From positions 1,930-8,035 of the forward strand of contig JAMCTB010000064.1 of the NCBI GenBank assembly GCA_023380955.1: DNA of 6,106 nucleotides, given 5' to 3'. Position numbers and translations under genes: made by a program. This stretch comes from Chloroflexota bacterium (GTDB taxonomy: Bacteria > Chloroflexota > UBA6077). The notes under the pieces are model-generated. The model had not been told where the DNA came from. It was given only the letters and a program-made list of their open reading frames with translations, and did not search any database. How positions within the stretch are numbered: position 1 is the stretch's first letter; each line of letters opens with the position of its first letter. This document shows, piece after piece, positions 1 to 6,030 of the stretch.

Positions 1-812
1 AAGCTGGCATCCCGCACTGGCACCACCACCAGTGTTCCGCCCTCAATCTCCCGCTGCAGCACCAGCTTCGAGAGGATGGAGACTCCCAGTCCGGCCTCGA
101 CCGACTTCTTGACCACCTCGATGTTGTCGATCACCATGCTGGGGACGATCTGCACGCCGTGGCGGGTCAGTTCCCGCTGGATGGCCGTTTGAACCCCCGA
201 GCCCTGGCGATGCGAGATGAAGGGCTCCTGGGCCAGCTCCTCGATAGCCACTCCCTCCTTGGTCCTCTTGGCCCAACGGTGGCTGCGGGCGACGATCAGG
301 TGCAGCACGTCGAACCAGAAGTGCTCGAAGTGCACCCCCGGCATGTCTATCGGCCCCTCCAGGAGCGCGAAGTCGTGCGTGTTGTTGACCAACTCCGCCA
401 TGATTCCCCTGCTCGTGCCGACGGCGAGGGCAAACTCGACCTTTGGATGGAGACGCTTGAACTCCGCCAGTAGAGGCGGCAGCATATAGATGGCTATGGT
501 GGTGCTGGCGCCGACGGCCAGCTTGCCGCTCAACTCCGTCTCCAGCTCGGACACGGCCTGCTCGGCTTCCTCCAGCAGGGTGCATAGCCGCTCCACCTGC
601 TGCGCGTAGGAGTACAGGAGTCGCCCGGCCTCGGTCAGGTATATGTATCTGCCGAGACGATCGATCAGCTTGGTTTTCAGTCGCTTCTCCAGCCTGGCCA
701 CCTGGGCGCTCACCGCCGGTTGAGTCAGGCACAGCTCCTCCGCGGCTTTGGTGAAGCTGCGCAGCCTCGCGACGCGGCAGAAGACCAGGAGCTGATCCAC
801 CTCAGAGCGCAC
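1..812 (-). CDS. LysR-type transcriptional regulator, C-terminus cut by window edge
   Basis: The frame is open from a GTG at 812 to the window edge: 270 codons are visible, so a typical ~300-residue LysR protein lacks only its last ~30 residues. I translated it by hand and found no stop. Residues about 1-60 are the winged helix-turn-helix, with FTKAAEELCLTQPAVSAQV at about 20-38, then the linker helix and from about 96 (LSGKLAVGAST) a periplasmic-binding-protein-like effector domain. VVKKSVEAGLGVSILSK near the distal end is the usual second-subdomain motif. The GTG start is supported by AGGAGG nine bases upstream (822-827); a GTG just before it hits a stop after six codons. It lies 102 bases after, and co-directional with, the MFS gene, which is less usual than the divergent LysR arrangement. 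The effector and targets cannot be read; CysB/CbbR-like relatives are possible. Confidence 0.93.
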   Translation of the reverse strand, partial: MRSEVDQLLVFCRVARLRSFTKAAEELCLTQPAVSAQVARLEKRLKTKLIDRLGRYIYLTEAGRLLYSYAQQVERLCTLLEEAEQAVSELETELSGKLAVGASTTIAIYMLPPLLAEFKRLHPKVEFALAVGTSRGIMAELVNNTHDFALLEGPIDMPGVHFEHFWFDVLHLIVARSHRWAKRTKEGVAIEELAQEPFISHRQGSGVQTAIQRELTRHGVQIVPSMVIDNIEVVKKSVEAGLGVSILSKLVLQREIEGGTLVVVPVRDAS

Positions 813-821
813 CTGGGGGCA

Positions 822-827
822 CCTCCT
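822..827 (-). promoter_or_regulatory. Shine-Dalgarno of the LysR gene
   Basis: AGGAGG on the minus strand sits nine bases before the GTG at 812. It decides the start, because there is no ATG near the expected N-terminus and the GTG overlapping the end of this SD gives only a six-codon frame. Confidence 0.75.
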
Positions 828-848
828 GAACCGGAAGAGAAACGTGGG

Positions 849-875
849 CTATGGCTCCAATATCACAAACCATAG
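849..875. promoter_or_regulatory. Candidate LysR operator: CTATGG-N15-CCATAG dyad
   Basis: Perfect 6-bp inverted arms (849-854 and 870-875) flank an AT-richer centre in a 102-bp gap of otherwise different composition. The dyad lies 37-63 bases upstream of the LysR GTG. LysR proteins bind interrupted dyads of about this size and commonly autoregulate, so this is a plausible autoregulatory site. Six-base arms can arise by chance, and I see no convincing -35/-10 pair; TTCGTC-N17-TGATAT overlaps the dyad but is a weak match. Confidence 0.35.
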
Positions 876-914
876 TTGGAAGGACGAAGGGAATAGAACG
901 AAACGAGGAACGAA

Positions 915-2267
915 TCAGCTTGGCGGCAGGGCCCCAGCCGTGGGCGGGCCCCAGATGCGCCCCCGGAAGGTCCGGAAGGCGAAGTAGCCTAGGACGAACA
1001 TTCCCGCGGCCAGCCCTATCAGCACCACCGACACCCCCAGAAGGTCGGCCAGCCCACCGACGAACAGCAGTGGCAGGACGGCGGCCAGGTTCCCCAGCAT
1101 GATCTGCACGGCGAAGATCCGACCCCGGCTGGGCGCCGGCGCCTGCTCCTGCAACATCGTCTGCGAGGGGATCAGCATCATCGACAGCGCCACGCCCATC
1201 ACGCCGGCCACCAGCCCGACCATCGAGACCAGGCTGACGATCTTCGGATGGTTCTCGGGGTCCACGGCCATCGAGAGTAGCCCGTGAAACAGCAGGTTCC
1301 ACAGCGGGCTCACCACCGCCAGCAGGAGCAGGCCGACACCCACCCCCAGGCCGCCAACCACGACCAGCAGTTCCTTCGGCAGCCATCGGTTCAGCCGGCC
1401 AACCGCCACCGCCCCGATGGCCATTCCGAGGCCGGCGGGGGCCAGGACGTACACCGTGTCGTCCGCCCTGATGCCCAACACCGCCACCACGAACCGCGGG
1501 GCGATCATGGCCGTGATCAGGCTTAGCGTTGCCCCCACGGTGAGCACCACCATCGCCATGGCCGCCAGCTTGTCGCCCCTCAGGAAAAGGAAGGCATCGT
1601 GAACGTCGCCGAAGAACCGCCGGAAGGGATGCTCCTCCGGCTGCTCGCCGGGAACCGGCATATGGCCCCGGTGGCTTGGCAGCGGCAGCACGAGAAACCC
1701 GCAGACGGCAAACAGCACGGCGATCATCAGGAAGAGCGTGTTCTGCCCGAACAGCTTGATCACCACCGGCGCCAGGAGCACGATGCCCACCAACTGGGAG
1801 ATGGTGAAGGTCAGGTTGAAGAGGGAGTTGGCGGTCATCAGCCGCCGACGGCCGACCAGCGCCGGGATCATGGAGCTTTCCGCCGGCAGGAAGAACTGGC
1901 TGATGATGGAGAAAACGAAGGTGACGGCGTAGATCGCCGACACGGACGCGCTGAAAATGAGGTAGCCCAGCACCACGATGGCCCGGAGCCAGTTGGTGGA
2001 GACCAGGACGAGCCGCTTGTCCACCCGGTCCACCAGCACACCGGCCGGGACCGTGAAGAGGACGGAGGGGAGGACGAAGGAGATGATGGCGATGCCGACC
2101 TGCGTGGTGGATTGGGTGGCCTCCTCGATCAGCACCATGAGGGCGAACCAGATGGCGTTCTGCGCCGTCTGGGAGATGGCCTGGGCCGACCACAGGAGCA
2201 TGAAGGGCCGGTTTCCCCAGATGGAGTCCGCAGCCGCTCTCTCCAGTGAGATCGCCTCCCCGCTCAA
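915..2267 (-). CDS. MFS transporter (MFS_3/EntS-like drug or siderophore exporter type)
   Basis: This is a 450-residue integral inner-membrane protein with about 12 hydrophobic segments. TM1 follows WGNRPFMLLWSAQAISQ (17-33). The loop after TM2 carries the MFS motif A variant GVLVDRVDKR (76-85). A hydrophilic cytoplasmic loop at about 197-230 separates the two six-helix halves. N-terminal WGNRPFMLLWSAQ resembles the MFS_3 group of proton-driven exporters; the substrate cannot be inferred. The frame is open far upstream, but that part is low-complexity and runs through the DUF951 gene. I chose TTG at 2267, which overlaps the DUF951 stop as TTGA and suggests translational coupling. A rival is CTG at 2246 (443 residues), which has a much better SD (GGGGAGG, 2255-2261, 8-base spacing). 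There is no ATG before TM1. Family confidence is high, start confidence moderate. Confidence 0.92.
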   Translation of the reverse strand: MSGEAISLERAAADSIWGNRPFMLLWSAQAISQTAQNAIWFALMVLIEEATQSTTQVGIAIISFVLPSVLFTVPAGVLVDRVDKRLVLVSTNWLRAIVVLGYLIFSASVSAIYAVTFVFSIISQFFLPAESSMIPALVGRRRLMTANSLFNLTFTISQLVGIVLLAPVVIKLFGQNTLFLMIAVLFAVCGFLVLPLPSHRGHMPVPGEQPEEHPFRRFFGDVHDAFLFLRGDKLAAMAMVVLTVGATLSLITAMIAPRFVVAVLGIRADDTVYVLAPAGLGMAIGAVAVGRLNRWLPKELLVVVGGLGVGVGLLLLAVVSPLWNLLFHGLLSMAVDPENHPKIVSLVSMVGLVAGVMGVALSMMLIPSQTMLQEQAPAPSRGRIFAVQIMLGNLAAVLPLLFVGGLADLLGVSVVLIGLAAGMFVLGYFAFRTFRGRIWGPPTAGALPPS

Positions 2268-2497
2268 CCCTGCTCTCGACCGGCCACGGAATGGAGGTCG
2301 GCAGGGGCGCTGCCCCGGGAGACGAACTGCTTCATCCGCCTTTCCAGCACCGCCCGATCCAGGAGGACGCGGTGGTTGCACTTGACGCAGCGCAGCCCGA
2401 TGTCGGCGCCCAGTCGCACCACCGACCAGTCGAGACTGCCGCACGGGTGGGGCTTCCGAAGCCTGACCACGTCGCCCAGCCGGATCTCCATCACCAT
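2264..2497 (-). CDS. DUF951 family small protein (YyzM-like)
   Basis: This is a 77-residue soluble protein. The core MEIRLGDVVRLRKPHPCGS, followed by GADIGLRC and CVKCNHRVLL, matches the DUF951 family of ~60-70 residue proteins found in Firmicutes and Chloroflexota; the molecular function of the family is not established to my knowledge. Cys19, Cys37, Cys40 and His42 could form a small zinc-knuckle-like site, which is inference. The last ~15 residues after the conserved core are a polar tail running into the MFS start. ATG at 2497 is chosen because the family begins there; an ATG two codons on (2491) is an alternative. The frame is open upstream to about 2743, but that stretch encodes the palindromic repeats and is not protein-like. 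A purine-rich GGAGAGAAGAG lies upstream. The stop overlaps the MFS start. Confidence 0.88.
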   Translation of the reverse strand: MVMEIRLGDVVRLRKPHPCGSLDWSVVRLGADIGLRCVKCNHRVLLDRAVLERRMKQFVSRGSAPADLHSVAGREQG

Positions 2498-2599
2498 TCG
2501 AGGCTCTTCTCTCCGGCGCATCGCGAGACGTGCCAGCACGAGATGTTTTTCGAGGTAAGAGTAACAGATCGCGCGGCTGTAGTGCGAGTTCGCCCGGCC

Positions 2600-2628
2600 C
2601 GAGCGCGGCGGGCAACCGCCGCTTTCGA
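2600..2628 (-). repeat. Third, diverged copy of the 29-nt palindromic repeat
   Basis: Read on the minus strand this segment aligns end to end with the 2728-2756 arm (read on the plus strand), with 21 of 29 positions identical by hand count. The flanking TC-AAAGCGGCG and CCGCCGC blocks are kept and the central five bases changed. It contains a short perfect hairpin, GCGGCGG-GCAA-CCGCCGC, at 2605-2622. The pattern, conserved stem and variable loop, is what REP-type palindromic units show. Confidence 0.6.
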
Positions 2629-2650
2629 GGTGCCGCAAGGGCCGCTCTTG

Positions 2651-2756
2651 GGAGTGCACCGGCTTGACGCCGCTTTGGACTGCGGTGCGTGGCCGCCACT
2701 TTCCTCGGCGAGCGCTCGCGGCTGCCATCCAAAGCGGCGTCAAGCCGCCGCACTCC
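2651..2756. repeat. Long inverted repeat (29-bp arms, 48-bp centre), REP/BIME-like
   Basis: Arms 2651-2679 and 2728-2756 are complementary at 27 of 29 positions; the mismatches are at 2658/2749 and 2659/2748. The centre (2680-2727) contains a perfect 12-bp palindrome, GCGAGCGCTCGC, at 2708-2719. The element starts ten bases beyond the pyrF stop, so as RNA it would form a strong stem-loop just after pyrF and could end or stabilise that transcript. There is no following T-run, so a classical intrinsic terminator is not indicated. It could equally be a dispersed non-autonomous repeat; a genome-wide copy count would tell. Confidence 0.8.
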
Positions 2757-2765
2757 GGGACTAGT

Positions 2766-3608
2766 TCACCTGCCGCGCACCTTCTTCCTGCGTTGGGCGT
2801 TGATGGCGTCGCGCAGTTGGGAGGCAGCGGCTCGGGCGGCTTGCTGCCAGTCGGAGCCCAGGGAGGCGTGGATCACCTGGCGAGAGGAGTTGATGACGGC
2901 CCGCTCCCCCGCCTCGTCGGTGCCATCCAGCACCGTCCGCTCCAGATCGCCCGCTTGAGCGCCGACGCCAGGGATCAGCAGCGGCAGCTCGGGCGCCAGC
3001 CCCCTCACCTCGGCCAGTTGCTGCGGATAGGTCGCGCCAACCACCAGTCCGAGGTTGCCGCCGCTGCCCCACCCGCGGGCCCGCAGCGCCACGACCTGAT
3101 ACAGGGGCATGGTCCCCTCAGGCGCCTGGCAGAGGAGATCCTGAAAATCGGCGGCGCCCGGGTTGGAGGTCTTGCACAGCAGGAAGATGCCCCGATCGCC
3201 GTAGGCCAGGAAGGGCTCGACGGAGTCGCGACCCAGGTAGGGGCTTGCGGTCACGGCGTCGAAGCCGTACAGCTCGAAGAGGGCCCGGGCGTAGGCGGCC
3301 GCCGTGTGGCCGACGTCGCCTCGCTTGGCGTCGCCGATCACGACGACGTCCCGCGGCATCGCCTTCATCGTCTGCCGGAGCGCCTCCAGCCCCTCGGGAC
3401 CGAGGGCCTCATAGAAGGCGAGGTTCGGCTTGTAGGCGCAAACCAGGTCGGCCGTGGCCTCGATGATCCCCTGGTTGAACCGGAGCACCCAGTCCGGACG
3501 ACCTCTCAGCGGCTCGGGGATCTTCTGAGGGTCCACGTCGAGCCCGACGCACACCAGGGAGTCCTTCGCACGGGATGCCGCCAGCAGCCGGTCGAGAAAT
3601 GCGGTCAC
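2766..3608 (-). CDS. pyrF: Orotidine-5'-phosphate decarboxylase, class 2
   Basis: This cytoplasmic enzyme decarboxylates OMP to UMP, the last step of de novo pyrimidine synthesis. The 280-residue length fits the longer class 2 (Mycobacterium/Myxococcus-type) PyrF rather than the ~235-residue E. coli form. Visible features of the TIM-barrel active site are CVGLDVDP (20-27), AYKPN with Lys60, and the signature IGDAKRGDVGHTAAAYA from about 91, holding the Asp-Lys-Asp catalytic elements with Lys95. Later come TASPYLG, LLCKTSNPG, and the phosphate-binding region around LLIPGVGAQAGD. The GTG start at 3608 overlaps the murI stop (GTGA) and is preceded by GGGGGT about five bases away, so translation is probably coupled to murI. 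The long inverted repeat follows the stop. No key residue appears missing. Confidence 0.96.
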   Translation of the reverse strand: MTAFLDRLLAASRAKDSLVCVGLDVDPQKIPEPLRGRPDWVLRFNQGIIEATADLVCAYKPNLAFYEALGPEGLEALRQTMKAMPRDVVVIGDAKRGDVGHTAAAYARALFELYGFDAVTASPYLGRDSVEPFLAYGDRGIFLLCKTSNPGAADFQDLLCQAPEGTMPLYQVVALRARGWGSGGNLGLVVGATYPQQLAEVRGLAPELPLLIPGVGAQAGDLERTVLDGTDEAGERAVINSSRQVIHASLGSDWQQAARAAASQLRDAINAQRRKKVRGR

Positions 3609-4411
3609 CGTCTACCCCCGACGTCCACTCGCTCGATCGGCGGCAGATCCTCGGGCCAGAGGGCGGAGGCGACGCGGCTAAAGGCAGGGACGCTGCCCGT
3701 GGTGAGCATTCGGTGGACGGGAGCGTTGCCTGCGGCCTCCTCCAGGACGCCCTTTTCCACCAGGTCGACCACAGAGGCCGCCGTCGAAGGCGCGTTCTCC
3801 ACGATTCGCACCGCCGAACCCATCAGCTTCTCCACCAGGGGACGCACGAAAGGGTAGTGAGTGCAGCCCAGCACCAGCGTGTCCACGTTATGCATCCGCA
3901 ACTTATGAAGGTAACCATCCAGCAGCGTCTCGGTCTTTCGAGAGGCAAACTCGCCCGCCTCGATCTGGAGCGCCAGCAACGGACACGGCTCCTGGAAGAC
4001 CTCCACGTCGGGTTTGGCGGCCTTGATGGCCCGAACGTACGCCTCGCTGCGGACGGTTTGCTGCGTCCCGATGATGCCAACACGGCCCCGGCTGGTCTCG
4101 GCGGCCGTCGCGGCGGTGGAGTCGATGACGCCGACGACCGGCACGGGGTACCGGGTCTGGGCGATCTCCAGGGCCGCGGAGGTGACGGTGTTGCAAGCGA
4201 TCACCAGCGCCTTGACCCCCTCCCGATGGTAGAGGTAGTCCAGGCACTGGAGAGTGTACTCGCGGATCCTTTCCTCGGGGTAGTCGCCGTAGGGGACGCG
4301 GGTGTTGTCCCCCAGGTAGACGGTCGACTCGCGCGGCAGCACCCTGTGTAGCTCCCGCAGCACGGTGAGCCCGCCCACCCCCGAGTCGAATACCCCGATG
4401 GGCTTATCCAT
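3605..4411 (-). CDS. murI: Glutamate racemase
   Basis: This cofactor-independent racemase converts L-glutamate to D-glutamate for the peptidoglycan stem peptide, acting in the cytoplasm. It has 268 residues, typical of the family. IGVFDSGVGGLTVL (5-18) holds the Asp9/Ser10 pair. The two catalytic cysteines are in ACNTVTSAALE (Cys73) and LGCTHYP (Cys183), with His185 next to the second. LGDNTRVPYG (33-42) is the substrate-pocket loop, with Asn-Thr where many homologues have Thr-Ala; this is probably neutral. I chose ATG at 4411 because MDKPIGVFDSG is the usual N-terminus and GAGAGG lies four bases upstream; GTG at 4414 would add one residue. Its stop overlaps pyrF. The gene begins 15 bases after the heptad array, so the array lies in or near its promoter or leader. 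A peptidoglycan-making cell wall is implied. Confidence 0.97.
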   Translation of the reverse strand: MDKPIGVFDSGVGGLTVLRELHRVLPRESTVYLGDNTRVPYGDYPEERIREYTLQCLDYLYHREGVKALVIACNTVTSAALEIAQTRYPVPVVGVIDSTAATAAETSRGRVGIIGTQQTVRSEAYVRAIKAAKPDVEVFQEPCPLLALQIEAGEFASRKTETLLDGYLHKLRMHNVDTLVLGCTHYPFVRPLVEKLMGSAVRIVENAPSTAASVVDLVEKGVLEEAAGNAPVHRMLTTGSVPAFSRVASALWPEDLPPIERVDVGGRR

Positions 4412-4426
4412 CACCCCTCTCGATTA

Positions 4427-4484
4427 GCAAATGGCCAATGACGAATAGCCCAATTGGCGAATGGCGAATGGCGAATAGCGAATA
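4427..4484 (+). repeat. Degenerate heptad array (GCGAATR), left half
   Basis: Eight contiguous units of seven bases (one of nine) read GCAAATG, GCCAATG, ACGAATA, GCCCAATTG, GCGAATG, GCGAATG, GCGAATA and GCGAATA. The units nearest 4484 are cleanest and decay towards murI. Seven is not a multiple of three and the array sits just upstream of the murI start, so it is non-coding. Such heptads arise by slippage and are seen between genes in various high-GC bacteria; a regulatory role is unproven. Confidence 0.85.
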
Positions 4485-4533
4485 GGTCACTGACGATCGC
4501 CACCTGAGAAGACACGAAGCCTCCTTGGCCACC

Positions 4534-4588
4534 TATTCGCCATTCGCGTTCCACATTCCCTATTCGCCATTCGCTATTCGCCATTCGC
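4534..4588 (-). repeat. Degenerate heptad array (GCGAATR), right half, inverted
   Basis: Read on the minus strand this gives GCGAATG, GCGAATA, GCGAATG, GCGAATA, GGGAATG, a six-base slip, GCGAATG and GCGAATA: the same heptad as the left array in opposite orientation. It begins six bases after the dehydrogenase stop. The inner ends (4471-4487 and 4531-4547) are complementary at 16 of 17 positions, so the two arrays could fold into a stem with a ~43-base loop containing no other recognisable feature. Confidence 0.85.
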
Positions 4589-4594
4589 TGGTCC

Positions 4595-5551
4595 TCAGTA
4601 CCCTCGTTGCTTGTCCAGGACGTTCAGCATCGGCTCGCCCGCCAGGTAACGGTACAGGTTCTGGCGAAAGACCTCCACCGCCCGATCCATGTAGGGCAAT
4701 GTGCCCCCGGCCAGGTGGGGCGTGACAATCAGGTTCGGCGCGTCCCACAGCTCGCTGTCCGCCGGCAGCGGTTCCTGGACGAAGACGTCCAGCGCCGCGC
4801 CTGCTATCCAGCCCTCTCGCAAAGCCCGCGCCATCGCTGCCTCGTCGATCAGCTCGCCCCGACCCACGTTGACCAGCCGGGCGGTCGGTTTCATCGCTCG
4901 CAGTTCCTTCTCACCGATCAGGGCGCGCGTCTCGGGCGTCACCGGCAGCGCCACCACCACGTAGTCGCACTCGGCCAGCATCACCAGTAGGTCCGGCGGC
5001 AGGTAGACCCGATCCGCCACACCCCCTGTAGCGGTTCCGGAGCGCCTTAGCGCCACCACCCGCATCCCCAGACAGTGGCAGGCCTCGGCCACCGCCCGGC
5101 CGACGCCGCCCAGCCCCAGCACGCCCACGGTCTTGCCGTGCAGTTCCTCGCCGTAGTAGGCCCTGATCCGCTGAGGCCGCCACTTCCGCTGGCGGGTCTC
5201 CTCAAGTACCGCTGGCAACCGGCGGGCCATCATCACCATCACGCCAACAGAATACTCGGCCATGGCATGGGCGTGGATGCCAGAGACCGTCGTGACCATG
5301 ATGTCCGTCTTCTCGATCCCCGCATCAAACAGGTGCTCCGCCCCGGCGCTGACCAGTTGGATCCACTTCAGCTTCGGAGCTTGCGCGAGAGGCCCGGGCA
5401 GCTCGAAGCAGCAGAGAATCTCGGCATCCTTCAGCGGCTCTCGCGCCTTCTCTGGATCGCGCTCCACCACGATCTCGAGGTCCGGGCTGATCTCCTGCAG
5501 CGACCTGCTCTGCTCCTCCGTGACCCTCGCGGTAATCAGTACCTTCGTCAC
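4595..5551 (-). CDS. D-isomer-specific 2-hydroxyacid dehydrogenase
   Basis: This 318-residue cytoplasmic NAD(P)-dependent oxidoreductase has the split domain order of the family: an N-terminal flavodoxin-like part, a Rossmann domain at about 100-285, then a C-terminal return. VGVLGLGGVGRAVAE has the dinucleotide motif GLGGVG (146-151). The catalytic Arg/Glu/His triad is visible as NVGRGELIDE (Arg231), VQEPLP (Glu260) and TPHLAGG (His279). At the end of the second strand, VVALRRSG puts Arg where NAD-specific enzymes carry Asp, suggesting NADPH preference as in GhrA-type glyoxylate/hydroxypyruvate reductases. The substrate is not otherwise readable. GTG at 5551 overlaps the cupin stop (GTGA) and puts the family-typical KVLIT strand at residue 3. 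The frame is open further upstream but runs through the cupin gene. The heptad array follows its stop. Confidence 0.94.
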   Translation of the reverse strand: MTKVLITARVTEEQSRSLQEISPDLEIVVERDPEKAREPLKDAEILCCFELPGPLAQAPKLKWIQLVSAGAEHLFDAGIEKTDIMVTTVSGIHAHAMAEYSVGVMVMMARRLPAVLEETRQRKWRPQRIRAYYGEELHGKTVGVLGLGGVGRAVAEACHCLGMRVVALRRSGTATGGVADRVYLPPDLLVMLAECDYVVVALPVTPETRALIGEKELRAMKPTARLVNVGRGELIDEAAMARALREGWIAGAALDVFVQEPLPADSELWDAPNLIVTPHLAGGTLPYMDRAVEVFRQNLYRYLAGEPMLNVLDKQRGY

Positions 5552-6003
5552 CCGTTCTTTAGGCTCCAATCGTATGGTATCTCCGGGGAGTCCCACGGAA
5601 CGCGGAACTCGTCCGGCTCCTGGTAGTTGTACAGCTCGGTGGGGAAGTTGACGATCATCGCCATCTCGGTCCCGACGGCCTTGAAGCCATGCATGACCAA
5701 GGGCGGGATCTTCAGCAGGACGCGATTTTGCTCGCCCATGAAGAACTCCTGCACCTGGCCCCGAGTGGGCGAGTCCTCGCGGCCGTCGTACAGCACGACC
5801 TTGGCCATACCGTGGACGCAGACGAAGTGGTCCGTCTGCTTCCGATGGTAATGCCAGCCCTTCACGACGCCCGGATAGACGGCCGTCACGTAGGACTGGC
5901 CGAACCGCTCGAAGACGGGGTCGTCGCTGCGTAGCATCTCCATGAGGTAGCCGCGCTCGTCGGGGATCAGCCGCAGCGGCTCCACCACGACTCCATCGAT
6001 CAT
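5548..6003 (-). CDS. RmlC-like cupin (dTDP-sugar 3,5-epimerase/isomerase family)
   Basis: This 151-residue single-domain cupin resembles the dTDP-4-dehydrorhamnose 3,5-epimerase superfamily. DERGYLMEMLR (15-25) matches the RmlC N-terminal strand, VVKGWHYHRKQTDHF (46-60) the histidine-bearing strand with His51, IPPLVMHGF (99-107) the PxGxxHGF turn, and YNYQEPDEFRVPWDSPEIPYDW (in two parts, 125-134 and 135-146) the C-terminal strands. It is shorter than classic RmlC (~180 residues). Two RmlC elements are altered: no lysine follows the His strand (DHF instead), and the position of the catalytic proton-donor Tyr appears to be Asn119 or Phe120. A 3-epimerase, a 3,4-ketoisomerase (FdtA-like) or a binding role are all possible. 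The ATG start has AGGAGG ten bases upstream, and the gene is first of a coupled pair with the dehydrogenase. Confidence 0.9.
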   Translation of the reverse strand: MIDGVVVEPLRLIPDERGYLMEMLRSDDPVFERFGQSYVTAVYPGVVKGWHYHRKQTDHFVCVHGMAKVVLYDGREDSPTRGQVQEFFMGEQNRVLLKIPPLVMHGFKAVGTEMAMIVNFPTELYNYQEPDEFRVPWDSPEIPYDWSLKNG

Positions 6004-6013
6004 TATCAGCCAG

Positions 6014-6019
6014 CCTCCT
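6014..6019 (-). promoter_or_regulatory. Shine-Dalgarno of the cupin gene
   Basis: AGGAGG on the minus strand, ten bases before the ATG at 6003. It is among the strongest SDs in the window, consistent with this being the lead gene of its pair. Confidence 0.75.
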
Positions 6020-6030
6020 CACCCTCATCC

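Larger units (their letters stand above)
2498..2765. other. Repeat-bearing intergenic region between pyrF and DUF951
   Basis: This 268-bp gap has no convincing gene. About half is the palindromic cluster listed separately. The remaining ~100 bp next to DUF951 should hold its promoter if pyrF transcription stops in the repeats; I could not pick a -35/-10 pair with confidence. Open frames crossing the gap are arginine/proline-rich artefacts of high GC. Confidence 0.6.

Noticed and set aside
43..732. Long minus-strand open frame opposite and out of phase with the LysR frame
   Set aside because: The translation is Arg/Gly/Pro-rich and unlike any family, while the overlapping frame ending at 812 gives a clear, uninterrupted LysR protein.
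896..914. Direct repeat GAACGAA twice, 12 bases apart, at the end of the MFS gene
   Set aside because: Two seven-base copies in a purine-rich stretch can occur by chance, and there is no further copy in the gap.
802..2193. 463-residue minus-strand frame across the MFS gene
   Set aside because: It is a GC-driven shadow frame; the real frame in this interval encodes a coherent 12-segment membrane protein.
2498..2743. N-terminal extension of DUF951 to 2743
   Set aside because: The DUF951 family starts at about the ATG at 2497 and the upstream codons translate the repeat cluster.
2268..2753. N-terminal extension of the MFS protein to 2753
   Set aside because: The extra 162 residues are Arg/Pro-rich, run through the DUF951 gene in another frame and through palindromic repeats, and precede a normal MFS N-terminus.
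2651..2756. Intrinsic terminator after pyrF
   Set aside because: The stem is long and GC-rich but is not followed by a T-run in the direction of transcription; it is better described as a palindromic repeat.
4427..4588. CRISPR array
   Set aside because: The repeat unit is only seven bases with no spacers, arrays face each other and no cas gene is present.
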